Assembly: GCA_044227095.1 (NCBI GenBank)
Contig: JBGAFV010000001.1
Span: 3,410,001 to 3,474,000, forward strand
Source: JACMLD01 sp044227095
GTDB lineage: Bacteria > Bacteroidota > Bacteroidia > Chitinophagales > Chitinophagaceae
Direction of reading: 5' to 3'
Length of the DNA: 64,000 bases
Below the pieces are notes generated by a model. The model did no database searches and was not told the DNA's origin. It was given only the letters and a program-made list of their open reading frames with translations. The translations under genes were made by a program, and so were the position numbers. How positions within the stretch are numbered: the stretch's first letter is position 1; each line of letters starts with the position of its first letter. This document shows, piece after piece, positions 15,049 through 22,881 of the stretch.

Positions 15049-15783
15049 ATGAAATCTGCACTTATAATAGGCCGCCAGCCATTGGTTGAAGCAATTCAAT
15101 CTGGCAGAGCTATCGACAAAATTTTATTTCAACGCAATGTAAGCGGAGAGTCTATTGGTGAAATAAGAAAGCTTGCAAAAGAAAATAATATACCTATACA
15201 ACAAGTGCCGCCGGAAAAACTGCACGGGCTTACACGTGCCAATCACCAGGGGGTGATTGCATACGCTGCACTGGTACAATACATGAACCTGCAACAAGTG
15301 ATAGACCATGTAAATAATAATGGGCAAACACCTTTGTTTATTATGCTGGATGGCGTAACAGACGTAAGAAACATTGGCGCTATTGCCCGCACGGCTGTAT
15401 GCTGCGGCGCACAAGCTATTATTATTCCGGATAAAGGTGTCGGCGCACTAAATGAAGAAGCCATGAAATCTTCTGCCGGTGCCCTCGATAAAATAAATAT
15501 TTGCCGCGTAAACAGTTTAATGAAAGCAGTAGACGAACTGCACCTTAACGGCATACCTGTTTATGCAAGTGAAATGACTGCCACTATCAATTTACACGAA
15601 TTGCCATTAAAAGAGCCATGCACAGTTATTATGGGCAGTGAAGACAATGGCGTATATCCTGCGCTTATGAAAATATGCGATCAAAAATTCAAAATCCCCA
15701 TGGCGGGGAATTTTGAATCATTGAATGTTTCAGTGGCTGCAGGAATGATATTGTATGAAGCGATGCAGCAAAGGATGAAGTAA
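15049..15783 (+). CDS. rlmB: TrmH/RlmB-family rRNA (guanosine-2'-O)-methyltransferase
   Basis: This is a SpoU-family SAM-dependent methyltransferase of 244 residues. The N-terminal RNA-binding domain (residues 1-80) contains IIGRQPLVEAIQSGRAIDKIL and HGLTRANHQGVIAYA. The knotted catalytic domain shows the three SPOUT motifs: LDGVTDVRNIGAIARTA, IMGSEDNGVYPALMKICD and NVSVAAGMILYEAM. RlmB methylates G2251 of 23S rRNA in E. coli. The exact target of Bacteroidota orthologues is assumed. The downstream gene converges, with only 5 bp between the two stops. Confidence 0.9.
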   Translation: MKSALIIGRQPLVEAIQSGRAIDKILFQRNVSGESIGEIRKLAKENNIPIQQVPPEKLHGLTRANHQGVIAYAALVQYMNLQQVIDHVNNNGQTPLFIMLDGVTDVRNIGAIARTAVCCGAQAIIIPDKGVGALNEEAMKSSAGALDKINICRVNSLMKAVDELHLNGIPVYASEMTATINLHELPLKEPCTVIMGSEDNGVYPALMKICDQKFKIPMAGNFESLNVSVAAGMILYEAMQQRMK

Positions 15784-15788
15784 TAAAA

Positions 15789-17519
15789 TTAATTTCCTGC
15801 TGGTATATCTTTTACTGGTTGATTGCGTGCTGCAATTAACAACTGTTCAAACGTTTGTCTTGAGTATTTATCAAAACCTCCTTTTTTAGAAAACATAAGG
15901 AGGGTTTCTGTCTGCGCTTTTCCTTCAAATATTGTATTATCATGATAGTATCCACTTCCCTGTAAGAAAAAAGAATTGGTAAGATTAGCTTCTGCAACAG
16001 GCTTACTAATATAATCCATAGTTAGATCGTCTTTATCTGTAAGCGTTATGTTTGTTTGTTCATTTAACTGTGGCAGTAGGTCGCCAGATTTTGAAGTAAC
16101 AACTGGATTAATATAATTTACAGTACAGGAACTGTTTTTTGAAAAATCCATGGCAGCGTAATCAAGTTCCCAAAACATATAAGCTGTTTCAAGTTTTACC
16201 TGTATATGATCCGTGTTTTTAAAACGCTTTAAATCTATTTCCATAATCATATCTCTCGCTACAACATTGCCCGGAGTATGAAAATACCCGACGCTTTTCC
16301 ATTCGTTGCCATCTTTTACAGAAACCAGTAATGGCAGAGATTGATCAATCTCGCACTGCATCAGTTTTTCATGATTGCCTTTGTCTTTAAGTGCAAGCAG
16401 GGATGGGTAGTATTCTCCGTACAATGATTTGTATTTTTTAAAAACATACAATGCCCATGCAGAGTTTCGTGCACGCAGAATTAATTTGCCGGTATCAACT
16501 CCAGCCGGTTTTTTAAAATCAAGAATAATATCGCTATTGTTTCTGTTGGATGTTGTGTTAGTAAACGAATAATATTTTTCATCGGCGTATGCTATTTCTT
16601 TTTTCATTTCTTCGTTAAAACCAGTATATGCATGTTCTGGCAGTATAGGTTTTTTATACGCAATCACTTTGCCGGATCCATCTAATAAAACTTTGGTGTT
16701 TTTTGGATGGGTTACCTGCAACAATTTTGCTTGTTTTACATATAGTTCTTCATTTGCACCACTCTTTATTTGCAGGTGCAGTGTGTCTGTATTTTTTATG
16801 AGATGTAGTGGTACATAATCGGTTCTTTGCAATGGCGCAAATATGGCACCGCTAAAAAGTATTCCCTTTAATTCATTGGTAGAACCATTGCGGCAGTATA
16901 CTTGCGGGCTGCATGTTCCCGCACCTCCACTTGAAGGGGTGGCAGAACCGGCACCCCCTGGAGGGCCAGCAATATCGAAGGTCATGTTATTAACTGCATT
17001 AATAGCACTTACAACAGTAACTACTATCGCTGCTGCACCTAGTGTTATACCAGTAATGCTCAAGACTTTTGAACTGTTTGTTGCTTCTTTATCCAAATCA
17101 TATACATCTACTCTATAGAAATTTTTAACGGGCATGTTTATGTGTGGGTTAGCTGTAAGTGTATCTGCCGTGTATAGGTGTACTTCAAAATCCACAATTT
17201 TTTTATGGTTTACATGAAACTTGTTACCCGTTTCATTCTTTGGATTAAGATAAGGTTGATGTACTGCAGGAATATAAGTTACATCAGCTTCAAGGTTTTC
17301 ATTGGTAATATGAACATTGTTCAAAGCCATTTTATTTGTAGCGGAATGAAGTATGAAATATTTTTTTTCGTTCACCAGGTGTTGTAGTGTTGCTGTGTCT
17401 GTTTGATTGGCCGTATTGGTTTTATAATAATGCTGAAAGCAACTGCTGAAACTTGTTATTGCTACAAAAAGAGCAAGGAAAAGAATTATGTTTCTTTGAA
17501 TGCTATTAATTGATTTCAT
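15789..17519 (-). CDS. Large secreted lipoprotein of unknown function
   Basis: This 576-residue protein has a lipoprotein signal ending ITSFSSC at about residue 27, followed by a Thr/Asn-rich linker. A short hydrophobic segment (ITGITLGAAAIVVTVVSAI, about 155-173) precedes a Gly/Pro/Ser stretch. A core follows with CSPQVYCRNG and GAIFAPLQRTDYVPL, then LYVKQAKLLQVTHP and KVLLDGSGKVIAY. From memory this core resembles a Bacteroidota exported family containing CPFVY...G.I..GAI...L.R.DYLPL motifs, whose role is unknown. It is probably co-transcribed with the upstream lipoprotein (35-bp gap) and lies next to an HTH regulator. No enzyme motif is recognisable. Confidence 0.65.
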   Translation of the reverse strand: MKSINSIQRNIILFLALFVAITSFSSCFQHYYKTNTANQTDTATLQHLVNEKKYFILHSATNKMALNNVHITNENLEADVTYIPAVHQPYLNPKNETGNKFHVNHKKIVDFEVHLYTADTLTANPHINMPVKNFYRVDVYDLDKEATNSSKVLSITGITLGAAAIVVTVVSAINAVNNMTFDIAGPPGGAGSATPSSGGAGTCSPQVYCRNGSTNELKGILFSGAIFAPLQRTDYVPLHLIKNTDTLHLQIKSGANEELYVKQAKLLQVTHPKNTKVLLDGSGKVIAYKKPILPEHAYTGFNEEMKKEIAYADEKYYSFTNTTSNRNNSDIILDFKKPAGVDTGKLILRARNSAWALYVFKKYKSLYGEYYPSLLALKDKGNHEKLMQCEIDQSLPLLVSVKDGNEWKSVGYFHTPGNVVARDMIMEIDLKRFKNTDHIQVKLETAYMFWELDYAAMDFSKNSSCTVNYINPVVTSKSGDLLPQLNEQTNITLTDKDDLTMDYISKPVAEANLTNSFFLQGSGYYHDNTIFEGKAQTETLLMFSKKGGFDKYSRQTFEQLLIAARNQPVKDIPAGN

Positions 17520-17554
17520 ACTGGTTGATTTTGGGTTAAATAATTTTAGAAGGG

Positions 17555-18352
17555 CTATTTCTTCTTTTTTAGTGTATTAAACTTTACGTAAACACCAAGC
17601 GAAAAATTATCGGACGCCTGGTATAGATTGTCGTCAGACAGATCTTTTGAATAGGAGTAACCAACGTGAAAGCCTACATTTTCTCCTCCAATACGAAATA
17701 CCAGACCAGGCTCCCAGAAAATATGGAAAGGTTTGCTATACAATTGAAAAAGCTGGTCTGCAGAAAAAGGTTCTCTAGAGTGATCAAAATTATCTGTAGT
17801 AACCTTGAAATTATTATTTACAAATTTTGTAACGAATGCAAGCTGAACTGTCTTTTTAGGATTACTTAGTACAATGGCTGGCTGCACAAAGAAGAAATTG
17901 TTTTTTATTATCGATGTGCCTGTATAATGTTCATTGTTGGTATTACCCAAACCAAAACCAGCATATGCTTCAAAATGAAAATTTTGATTTATCGGTTGCG
18001 CATAACCACCGCCAAGCTCAAACTTATTGAAGGTGAAATTTGAAGTGCTCTTTACGTTACCAAAAGAGTAGCTTCCAATCATGCCAAAATGTTTTCCAAC
18101 CATATAAGCAGCTTGCAATTCTATACTGGTAAATCCCTGACCTGAGGAGCGGTGCAGGGTTCCATATATGTCGCCTTTCTCCGTTAAAAGTGGTGCATTT
18201 GGCGATGATGGTGCATAATAAATATTCTCCTTTTGCCTCGATTCAGGTACGACATTAGAACCTGTAGTTCCGCCAACAACGCAGCCATTTAAAAAGCAGG
18301 ACAGAATGCCTGCTATAGTCAAACGTTGAAAAAAAATGGTAGTAATTCTCAT
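17555..18352 (-). CDS. Predicted outer-membrane beta-barrel lipoprotein
   Basis: This 265-residue protein starts MRITTIFFQRLTIAGILSC, with a second cysteine in FLNGC as the likely lipobox. Residues 60-265 alternate polar and hydrophobic residues, with repeated Gly/aromatic turns (YMVGKHFGMIGSYSFGN, FELGGGYAQPINQNFHFEAYAGFGLGN) and a terminal F-x-LGVYVKF-like strand. That pattern is consistent with a small outer-membrane barrel. I used the ATG at 18352 because the signal peptide begins there. A -7 box lies about 85 nt upstream. It heads a two-gene unit with the 15789 lipoprotein. Ligand or function is unknown. Confidence 0.65.
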   Translation of the reverse strand: MRITTIFFQRLTIAGILSCFLNGCVVGGTTGSNVVPESRQKENIYYAPSSPNAPLLTEKGDIYGTLHRSSGQGFTSIELQAAYMVGKHFGMIGSYSFGNVKSTSNFTFNKFELGGGYAQPINQNFHFEAYAGFGLGNTNNEHYTGTSIIKNNFFFVQPAIVLSNPKKTVQLAFVTKFVNNNFKVTTDNFDHSREPFSADQLFQLYSKPFHIFWEPGLVFRIGGENVGFHVGYSYSKDLSDDNLYQASDNFSLGVYVKFNTLKKKK

Positions 18353-18436
18353 AACAAAGGTTTTATAAAGTTTAAAAGAAAGACCTTCCTTTTTGTAGTT
18401 ATGGTAGCAGTGCATTTGTATTACCGGCCTTGATCT

Positions 18437-18444
18437 CAAAAGTA
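18437..18444 (-). promoter_or_regulatory. Putative -7 box for the barrel-lipoprotein operon
   Basis: TACTTTTG on the minus strand fits TAnnTTTG exactly. It sits in the divergent gap facing the HTH regulator at 18635. Confidence 0.4.
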
Positions 18445-18634
18445 AGTTTGCTTATTGCCGAACTAAAATTGCGTTTTACTGCGGCTATGCCGGCTTTGGC
18501 ATAAAACCCCGTTCTATAAAGTGAAATGCTGGCTGGAAAGGATTAGTTGCCAAAAAATCGCTTATATTTAATAGTAGCATCAGGGAATACTAAACTTGCT
18601 GCTGCAGTTTGCACAAAATGCCAAAAAATCAATC

Positions 18635-19639
18635 ATGAGCCCCGCCAATGTACAGGTGTTGCTTTTTCAGGAACTGAAATCCCGGTTGCCTCAGCATCTT
18701 TCTATGGTAGATGAGGTAGCATCACTTCTGGGAATCAGTAATGACAGCGCTTACCGGCGCATACGCGGAGAAAAGCCAATGGATCTTGAAGAAACACATA
18801 AACTCTGCAGTCATTTTAAAATATCAATGGATCAGTTATTAAGCCTCCAAAACGATGCTTATGTTTTTACAGGTAGGCTAAACATAGATGGAGGTGAAGA
18901 TTCATTTGATGCATGGCTGAAAGAAATAGAATACAACCTGCAGGTAGTAAACAGCTTTTCAAAAAAACATCTTTTCTATTCTTTGAAAGATATTCCGCCT
19001 TTTGTTCAGTTTCTTGTTCCGGAATTAACTGCGTTTAAATGTTTTTCGTGGATGAAATCTATGTTTGATGCAGCGTCATTAAAAGGGGTGAAATTTTCAC
19101 TGGACGATAAGCGTTACGATAAATACATTGCGATAGGAAAAAAAATTACGCAAATGTATAACCAGGTACCCACTACAGAAATATGGCATCCGGAAATACA
19201 CAACATTTTATTAAGCCAGATAAATTTTTGCGCTGAAGCAGGTTTCTTTCAACACAAAGCAGATATAAGGACATTGTATGAAAAAGTAGAAGAGCTGGTA
19301 AACCATATAGAGCGACAGGCAGAATTGGGTGTAAAATTCAGCATTGATGAAAATCCTGGCCCTGATGCAGCCAGCTATAAAATGTTTGTAAACGAAATTG
19401 TGCTGGGAGATAATACTGTAATTGCTGAATTGGGCGATATGCAGGTTACCTTTCTCAACCATAGCGTTCTCTACTTTGTTGAAACCCGTGACGCACATTT
19501 CAACAAAGCCATTTCCATTCATATGCAAAACCTTATTAAAAGAGGGACAATGATTAGCACCAGCGGTGAAAAAGAAAGAATAAAATTTTTTAACCGCCTG
19601 CGCTATCACATTAATGAACGCATGACTGTACTTGGCTGA
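18635..19639 (+). CDS. HTH (XRE/BetR-like) transcriptional regulator
   Basis: This 334-residue protein has an N-terminal helix-turn-helix region, LSMVDEVASLLGISNDSAYRRIRGEKPMD (about residues 20-50, given here in part), followed by LEETHKLCSHFKISMDQLL. This is the pattern of the BetR/XRE-like regulators common in Bacteroidota. The remaining 270 residues are a helical domain without a recognisable ligand site. The ATG at 18635 was chosen over an upstream TTG because the conserved part begins just after it. It is divergent from the two unknown secreted proteins at 15789-18352, which makes them its most likely targets, although that is inference. Confidence 0.75.
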   Translation: MSPANVQVLLFQELKSRLPQHLSMVDEVASLLGISNDSAYRRIRGEKPMDLEETHKLCSHFKISMDQLLSLQNDAYVFTGRLNIDGGEDSFDAWLKEIEYNLQVVNSFSKKHLFYSLKDIPPFVQFLVPELTAFKCFSWMKSMFDAASLKGVKFSLDDKRYDKYIAIGKKITQMYNQVPTTEIWHPEIHNILLSQINFCAEAGFFQHKADIRTLYEKVEELVNHIERQAELGVKFSIDENPGPDAASYKMFVNEIVLGDNTVIAELGDMQVTFLNHSVLYFVETRDAHFNKAISIHMQNLIKRGTMISTSGEKERIKFFNRLRYHINERMTVLG

Positions 19640-19646
19640 TACTTGT

Positions 19647-19654
19647 TATTTTTG
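19647..19654 (+). promoter_or_regulatory. Putative -7 box just before the HMG-CoA lyase gene
   Basis: TATTTTTG fits the consensus exactly and ends 8 nt before the ATG at 19663. The predicted leader would be only a few nucleotides long. It overlaps the 3' end of the upstream gene region. Confidence 0.5.
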
Positions 19655-19662
19655 CAGCCAGC

Positions 19663-20532
19663 ATGCAAAACAACTCACCTGTAAAACTTATAGAATGCCC
19701 CCGCGATGCTATGCAGGGCTGGAAACATTTTATTCCAACAGAAAGAAAGATAAGCTACATCAATAGCCTGCTGCAGGTTGGTTTTGATACAATTGATTTT
19801 GGAAGTTTTGTTTCTCCAAAAGCAATTCCGCAAATGGCTGATACCGCAGAAGTATTGAAAGGTTTATCGGTTGGCATATCTTCCACAAAATTATTGGCCA
19901 TAATAGCCAATGTAAGAGGGGCAGAAGAAGCGGTTGTACATAATGTTATTGATTACCTCGGTTTTCCGTTTTCAGTTTCTGAAACATTTCAGCAGCGCAA
20001 TGCAAATAGTTCAATAGAAGAATCATTGCAAAGAACAGAAGATATACAGGAACTCTGTATTAAAAACGATAAACAACTGGTGGTTTATATTTCAATGGGG
20101 TTTGGTAATCCGTATGGAGATCCTTATTCTGCGGAAATAGTATTTAATTGGGTAAATAAAATAGTTGAGCTGGGTGTTAAAACAATTTCACTGGCAGATA
20201 CGGTTGGCCTCGCAACTGCGGAACAGGTTTTTTCAATTACTGATTATTTAGTAAAACAATTGCCCAATCATGAAATAGGCGTTCACCTGCATTCTTCGGC
20301 GCTTAACTGGAAAGCTAAACTTGATGCGGCTATAAATGCTGGCTGTAAAAGATTTGATGGAGCGCTAAAAGGTATAGGGGGTTGCCCAATGGCAGGCGAT
20401 GCATTGGTGGGCAATATGGATTCGGAATTGATGATTCCATACTTTGAAGAAAAAGGATTGTTGAAAAAGATAAACATGGATGCGTTGTATGAAAGCAGCA
20501 GGTTGGCCGCTGAGATTTTTATAGCGCCATAA
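19663..20532 (+). CDS. Hydroxymethylglutaryl-CoA lyase
   Basis: This DRE-TIM-type lyase of 289 residues cleaves HMG-CoA to acetoacetate and acetyl-CoA in leucine catabolism. The start (KLIECPRDAMQGW) carries the metal-binding ECPRD in place of DGLQ-type motifs seen elsewhere. The substrate-loop motif FGSFVSPKAIPQMAD is near residue 46. SLADTVGLATAEQV and GVHLHSSALNWKAKLDAAI supply further metal ligands. The catalytic cysteine lies in the characteristic GIGGCPMAGDALVGNM near residue 237. It is likely cytosolic. No other leucine-degradation gene is adjacent; the downstream neighbour is the GSCFA gene, 122 bp away across a hairpin. Confidence 0.88.
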   Translation: MQNNSPVKLIECPRDAMQGWKHFIPTERKISYINSLLQVGFDTIDFGSFVSPKAIPQMADTAEVLKGLSVGISSTKLLAIIANVRGAEEAVVHNVIDYLGFPFSVSETFQQRNANSSIEESLQRTEDIQELCIKNDKQLVVYISMGFGNPYGDPYSAEIVFNWVNKIVELGVKTISLADTVGLATAEQVFSITDYLVKQLPNHEIGVHLHSSALNWKAKLDAAINAGCKRFDGALKGIGGCPMAGDALVGNMDSELMIPYFEEKGLLKKINMDALYESSRLAAEIFIAP

Positions 20533-20538
20533 AATAAA

Positions 20539-20601
20539 CCGCAGGTATGCAGATTAGGAAGTTGCAAAGCAACATTAATTGAATAATCTGCGAATCTGCG
20601 G
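20539..20601. repeat. Inverted repeat of 9-bp CTGCGAAT-type units
   Basis: CCGCAGGTATGCAGATTA (20539-20556) is an imperfect inverted copy of TAATCTGCGAATCTGCGG (20584-20601): 18 bp with about four mismatches and a 27-nt loop. Each arm is itself two 9-bp units. The same unit pair occurs at 62885-62902. It lies between the HMG-CoA lyase and GSCFA genes. Confidence 0.75.
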
Positions 20602-20654
20602 CCAGTTTTTATTGATTAACGATATTGGTCATTAACTTTTGAATTGTAATACAA

Positions 20655-21659
20655 ATGGAATTTCAGTTGCCTATAAAAATAAATCCTTTGCCCCTGCCGC
20701 TTGGCTATAATGAGAATATACTGTTAACGGGCTCTTGTTTTACCGAACATATTGGCAACAAATTGCAGGAACTGAAGTTTAGTGTGTTGCAAAACCCCAA
20801 TGGCATTTTGTTTGATCCTTATAGCGTTGCTACAAGTCTTGTTTCCTGGATTCATAACAAACAATATACTGAGAGCGATTTGTTTTATTTTAATGAATTA
20901 TGGCAAAGCTGGCAGCACCATAGCATGTTTTCAAACACAGATAAAAATGCCTGTTTGAAAGGTATTAATGAAAGTCAGCAGAATGCCCATGCTTTTTTAA
21001 AGAAAGCGGATTGTATTATTATCACACTCGGTTCATCTTTTTCTTACAGGCTTACAAATGCTGTTGCATTAGAGAAAAGCCAGCCCGGACTACCTGTTGC
21101 CAATTGTCACCGTGCGCCTGCACAATGGTTTACCAAACATTTAATGGGTATTGAAGAAATTAATGCAGTATTGGATAATTGTATTCACCAGTTATTGCAC
21201 TTCAATCCTAAACTCAGGATTATTTTTACGGTTAGCCCTGTACGACATATCCGCGATGGGGTAGTGGAGAACAACCGCAGCAAAGCAAGATTGATAGAAG
21301 TAGTGCATAATCTTGTAAACAAGTTTGATCGCCTGTATTATTTCCCTGCATATGAACTGGTGATTGATGTACTCCGTGATTATCGTTTTTATGATATTGA
21401 TATGGTGCATCCCAATTACCCTGCAACAAGTTTTGTGCTGGAGAAATTTATAGAATACTGTATTGATGAACCTTCTCAACAAATGATAGAAGAAATAAAA
21501 AAGATTGTAACTGCCGCAAAGCATAAAGCTTTTCAGCCTGCTACAAATGCGCATAAGCAATTTCTGCTTGTGCATTTGGAAAAAGTAAAAGACTTGCAGA
21601 AGAAATATCCTTTTCTTGATTTAGAGAGTGAGTTGAAATATTTTGGGGGGAATTTCTGA
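20655..21659 (+). CDS. GSCFA-domain protein (SGNH-hydrolase-like)
   Basis: This 334-residue protein carries the motif that names the family, ILLTGSCFTEHIGNKL, at about residues 22-37, with a Ser positioned like the SGNH nucleophile. Supporting blocks are LGSSFSYRL (around 117), FTVSPVRHIRDG, and FYDIDMVHPNYPATSFVLEKF, where the Asp and His of DxxH-type catalysis would lie. Members are thought to be esterase-like hydrolases, but no substrate is known. There is no signal peptide, so it is probably cytoplasmic. It ends in an octamer-repeat hairpin that separates it from the converging phosphotransferase gene. Confidence 0.85.
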   Translation: MEFQLPIKINPLPLPLGYNENILLTGSCFTEHIGNKLQELKFSVLQNPNGILFDPYSVATSLVSWIHNKQYTESDLFYFNELWQSWQHHSMFSNTDKNACLKGINESQQNAHAFLKKADCIIITLGSSFSYRLTNAVALEKSQPGLPVANCHRAPAQWFTKHLMGIEEINAVLDNCIHQLLHFNPKLRIIFTVSPVRHIRDGVVENNRSKARLIEVVHNLVNKFDRLYYFPAYELVIDVLRDYRFYDIDMVHPNYPATSFVLEKFIEYCIDEPSQQMIEEIKKIVTAAKHKAFQPATNAHKQFLLVHLEKVKDLQKKYPFLDLESELKYFGGNF

Positions 21660-21682
21660 ACCGGAATTTTTGATTTATTGCT

Positions 21683-21771
21683 GATTTTGTGATTGAGAGA
21701 TTTCGCGATTTTTTTTGCGTACGTAGATTTTCAGTAATCATAAAATCACTAAATTCCAAAATCACAAAATC
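21683..21771. repeat. Octamer repeat with inverted arms (GATTNNNN / AATCNNNN), copy A
   Basis: GATT starts at 21683, 21691, 21699 and 21707, exactly 8 bp apart. AATC or AATT starts at 21736, 21744, 21752, 21760 and 21768, also 8 bp apart. The outer units GATTTTGTGATT and AATCACAAAATC are perfectly complementary. The element fills the space between converging genes. Related copies lie at 49443 and 55726. Confidence 0.85.
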
Positions 21772-21773
21772 AA

Positions 21774-22820
21774 TTATTTAATAAACGCTTCCAACTTCTC
21801 CAATAAGATCAACTGGTTCAATGCACGGTTAAGGTTTTGTTCCGGGTAAGTGGTTTTGTAATACAAATCGTTATTAAGAAAATCGGTAACAAACCGTATG
21901 CATTGCATATAGGTAAGGAGCAGGCCGGATTGGTGAATGTTCTTTTTTTCTGCTTCAGTTAAATCATTGCCCATACCTTCCATATAGCCGTTAATGATGG
22001 CATTGTAATAATCTGGCTTTACATCAATAAGTTCCCATTCTGTACTGTTTTCTTCTTTGGTGCATGCCATAGTGCGAATCATATCACCCAAATCAGAAAA
22101 ATATTTTCCAGGCATTACCGTGTCTAAATCTACAGGACAAATAACTTCATTTGTTTTTTTATTGAAGAGGATATTGCTGATTTTACAATCGTGGTGCATA
22201 ATGCGTGTAGGATAATCTGTTTCATTTTCAGAAACCATATTGTAAAAATCAACCAATGCAACCCTGTCCCTTATCTCTGAAATTACATGGGTAGATTTTA
22301 ATAACCGGCTTATATGCGCTTTGTTTACCGTTTCTTCAAATTGTTTGTACCTGAAACTAAGATTATGAAAATGAGGAATGATAGTTGCCAGGTCATCAGC
22401 TTTCATTCCGCTTAATGATTGCGTAAATGCACCAAAAGATTTGGCAGCAGTAAATACTTCTGCAGCATTTTGCGGAATAGCTACTGCATAAGAACCGTCT
22501 ATAAATGCTGTAGCCCGCCAAAAACTACCTTCGTTATCCCTCCAATAATATTTGCCTTCTTTTGTTTTTAATAATTCAGCAATTGCATCACTTCTTTTAT
22601 TTACAAAATAATCTTGAATAAGCCTGTAGTTATTAATAATGTTTTCAGGCTGGGGAAAGGTGATTTGATTGATGCATTGCAAAACAATGGAAGGGCTTTC
22701 TGCAAAATCAACTTTATAGGTACGGTTGATCAGGCCATTGCCCAATGGTTTGCAAGATGTAATTCTATTGCCGAATTGCACAGCTGCTTTTTCCAATGTT
22801 GATTCATTCATACTATTCAT
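21774..22820 (-). CDS. Aminoglycoside-phosphotransferase-fold sugar kinase (NahK-like)
   Basis: This 348-residue APH-fold kinase has the catalytic loop MHHDCKISNILFN (HxDxxxxN type) near residue 215. The metal-binding Asp comes in VICPVDLDTVMPGKYFSDLGDMIR. The N-terminal lobe has GLINRTYKVDF as the nucleotide-contacting loop. VDLDTVMPG and the DLGDMIRT extension are also characteristic of N-acetylhexosamine 1-kinases (NahK), so amino-sugar phosphorylation is the best guess. The adjacent upstream gene encodes a GH109-like protein in the same direction (61-bp gap), which supports an N-acetylhexosamine salvage pair. Antibiotic resistance is not implied. Confidence 0.75.
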   Translation of the reverse strand: MNSMNESTLEKAAVQFGNRITSCKPLGNGLINRTYKVDFAESPSIVLQCINQITFPQPENIINNYRLIQDYFVNKRSDAIAELLKTKEGKYYWRDNEGSFWRATAFIDGSYAVAIPQNAAEVFTAAKSFGAFTQSLSGMKADDLATIIPHFHNLSFRYKQFEETVNKAHISRLLKSTHVISEIRDRVALVDFYNMVSENETDYPTRIMHHDCKISNILFNKKTNEVICPVDLDTVMPGKYFSDLGDMIRTMACTKEENSTEWELIDVKPDYYNAIINGYMEGMGNDLTEAEKKNIHQSGLLLTYMQCIRFVTDFLNNDLYYKTTYPEQNLNRALNQLILLEKLEAFIK

Positions 22821-22881
22821 ATGCGGCTAAAAAACCTGATACAATCAGACTAATATTACTTGTTGAATTTTGATTGATACT

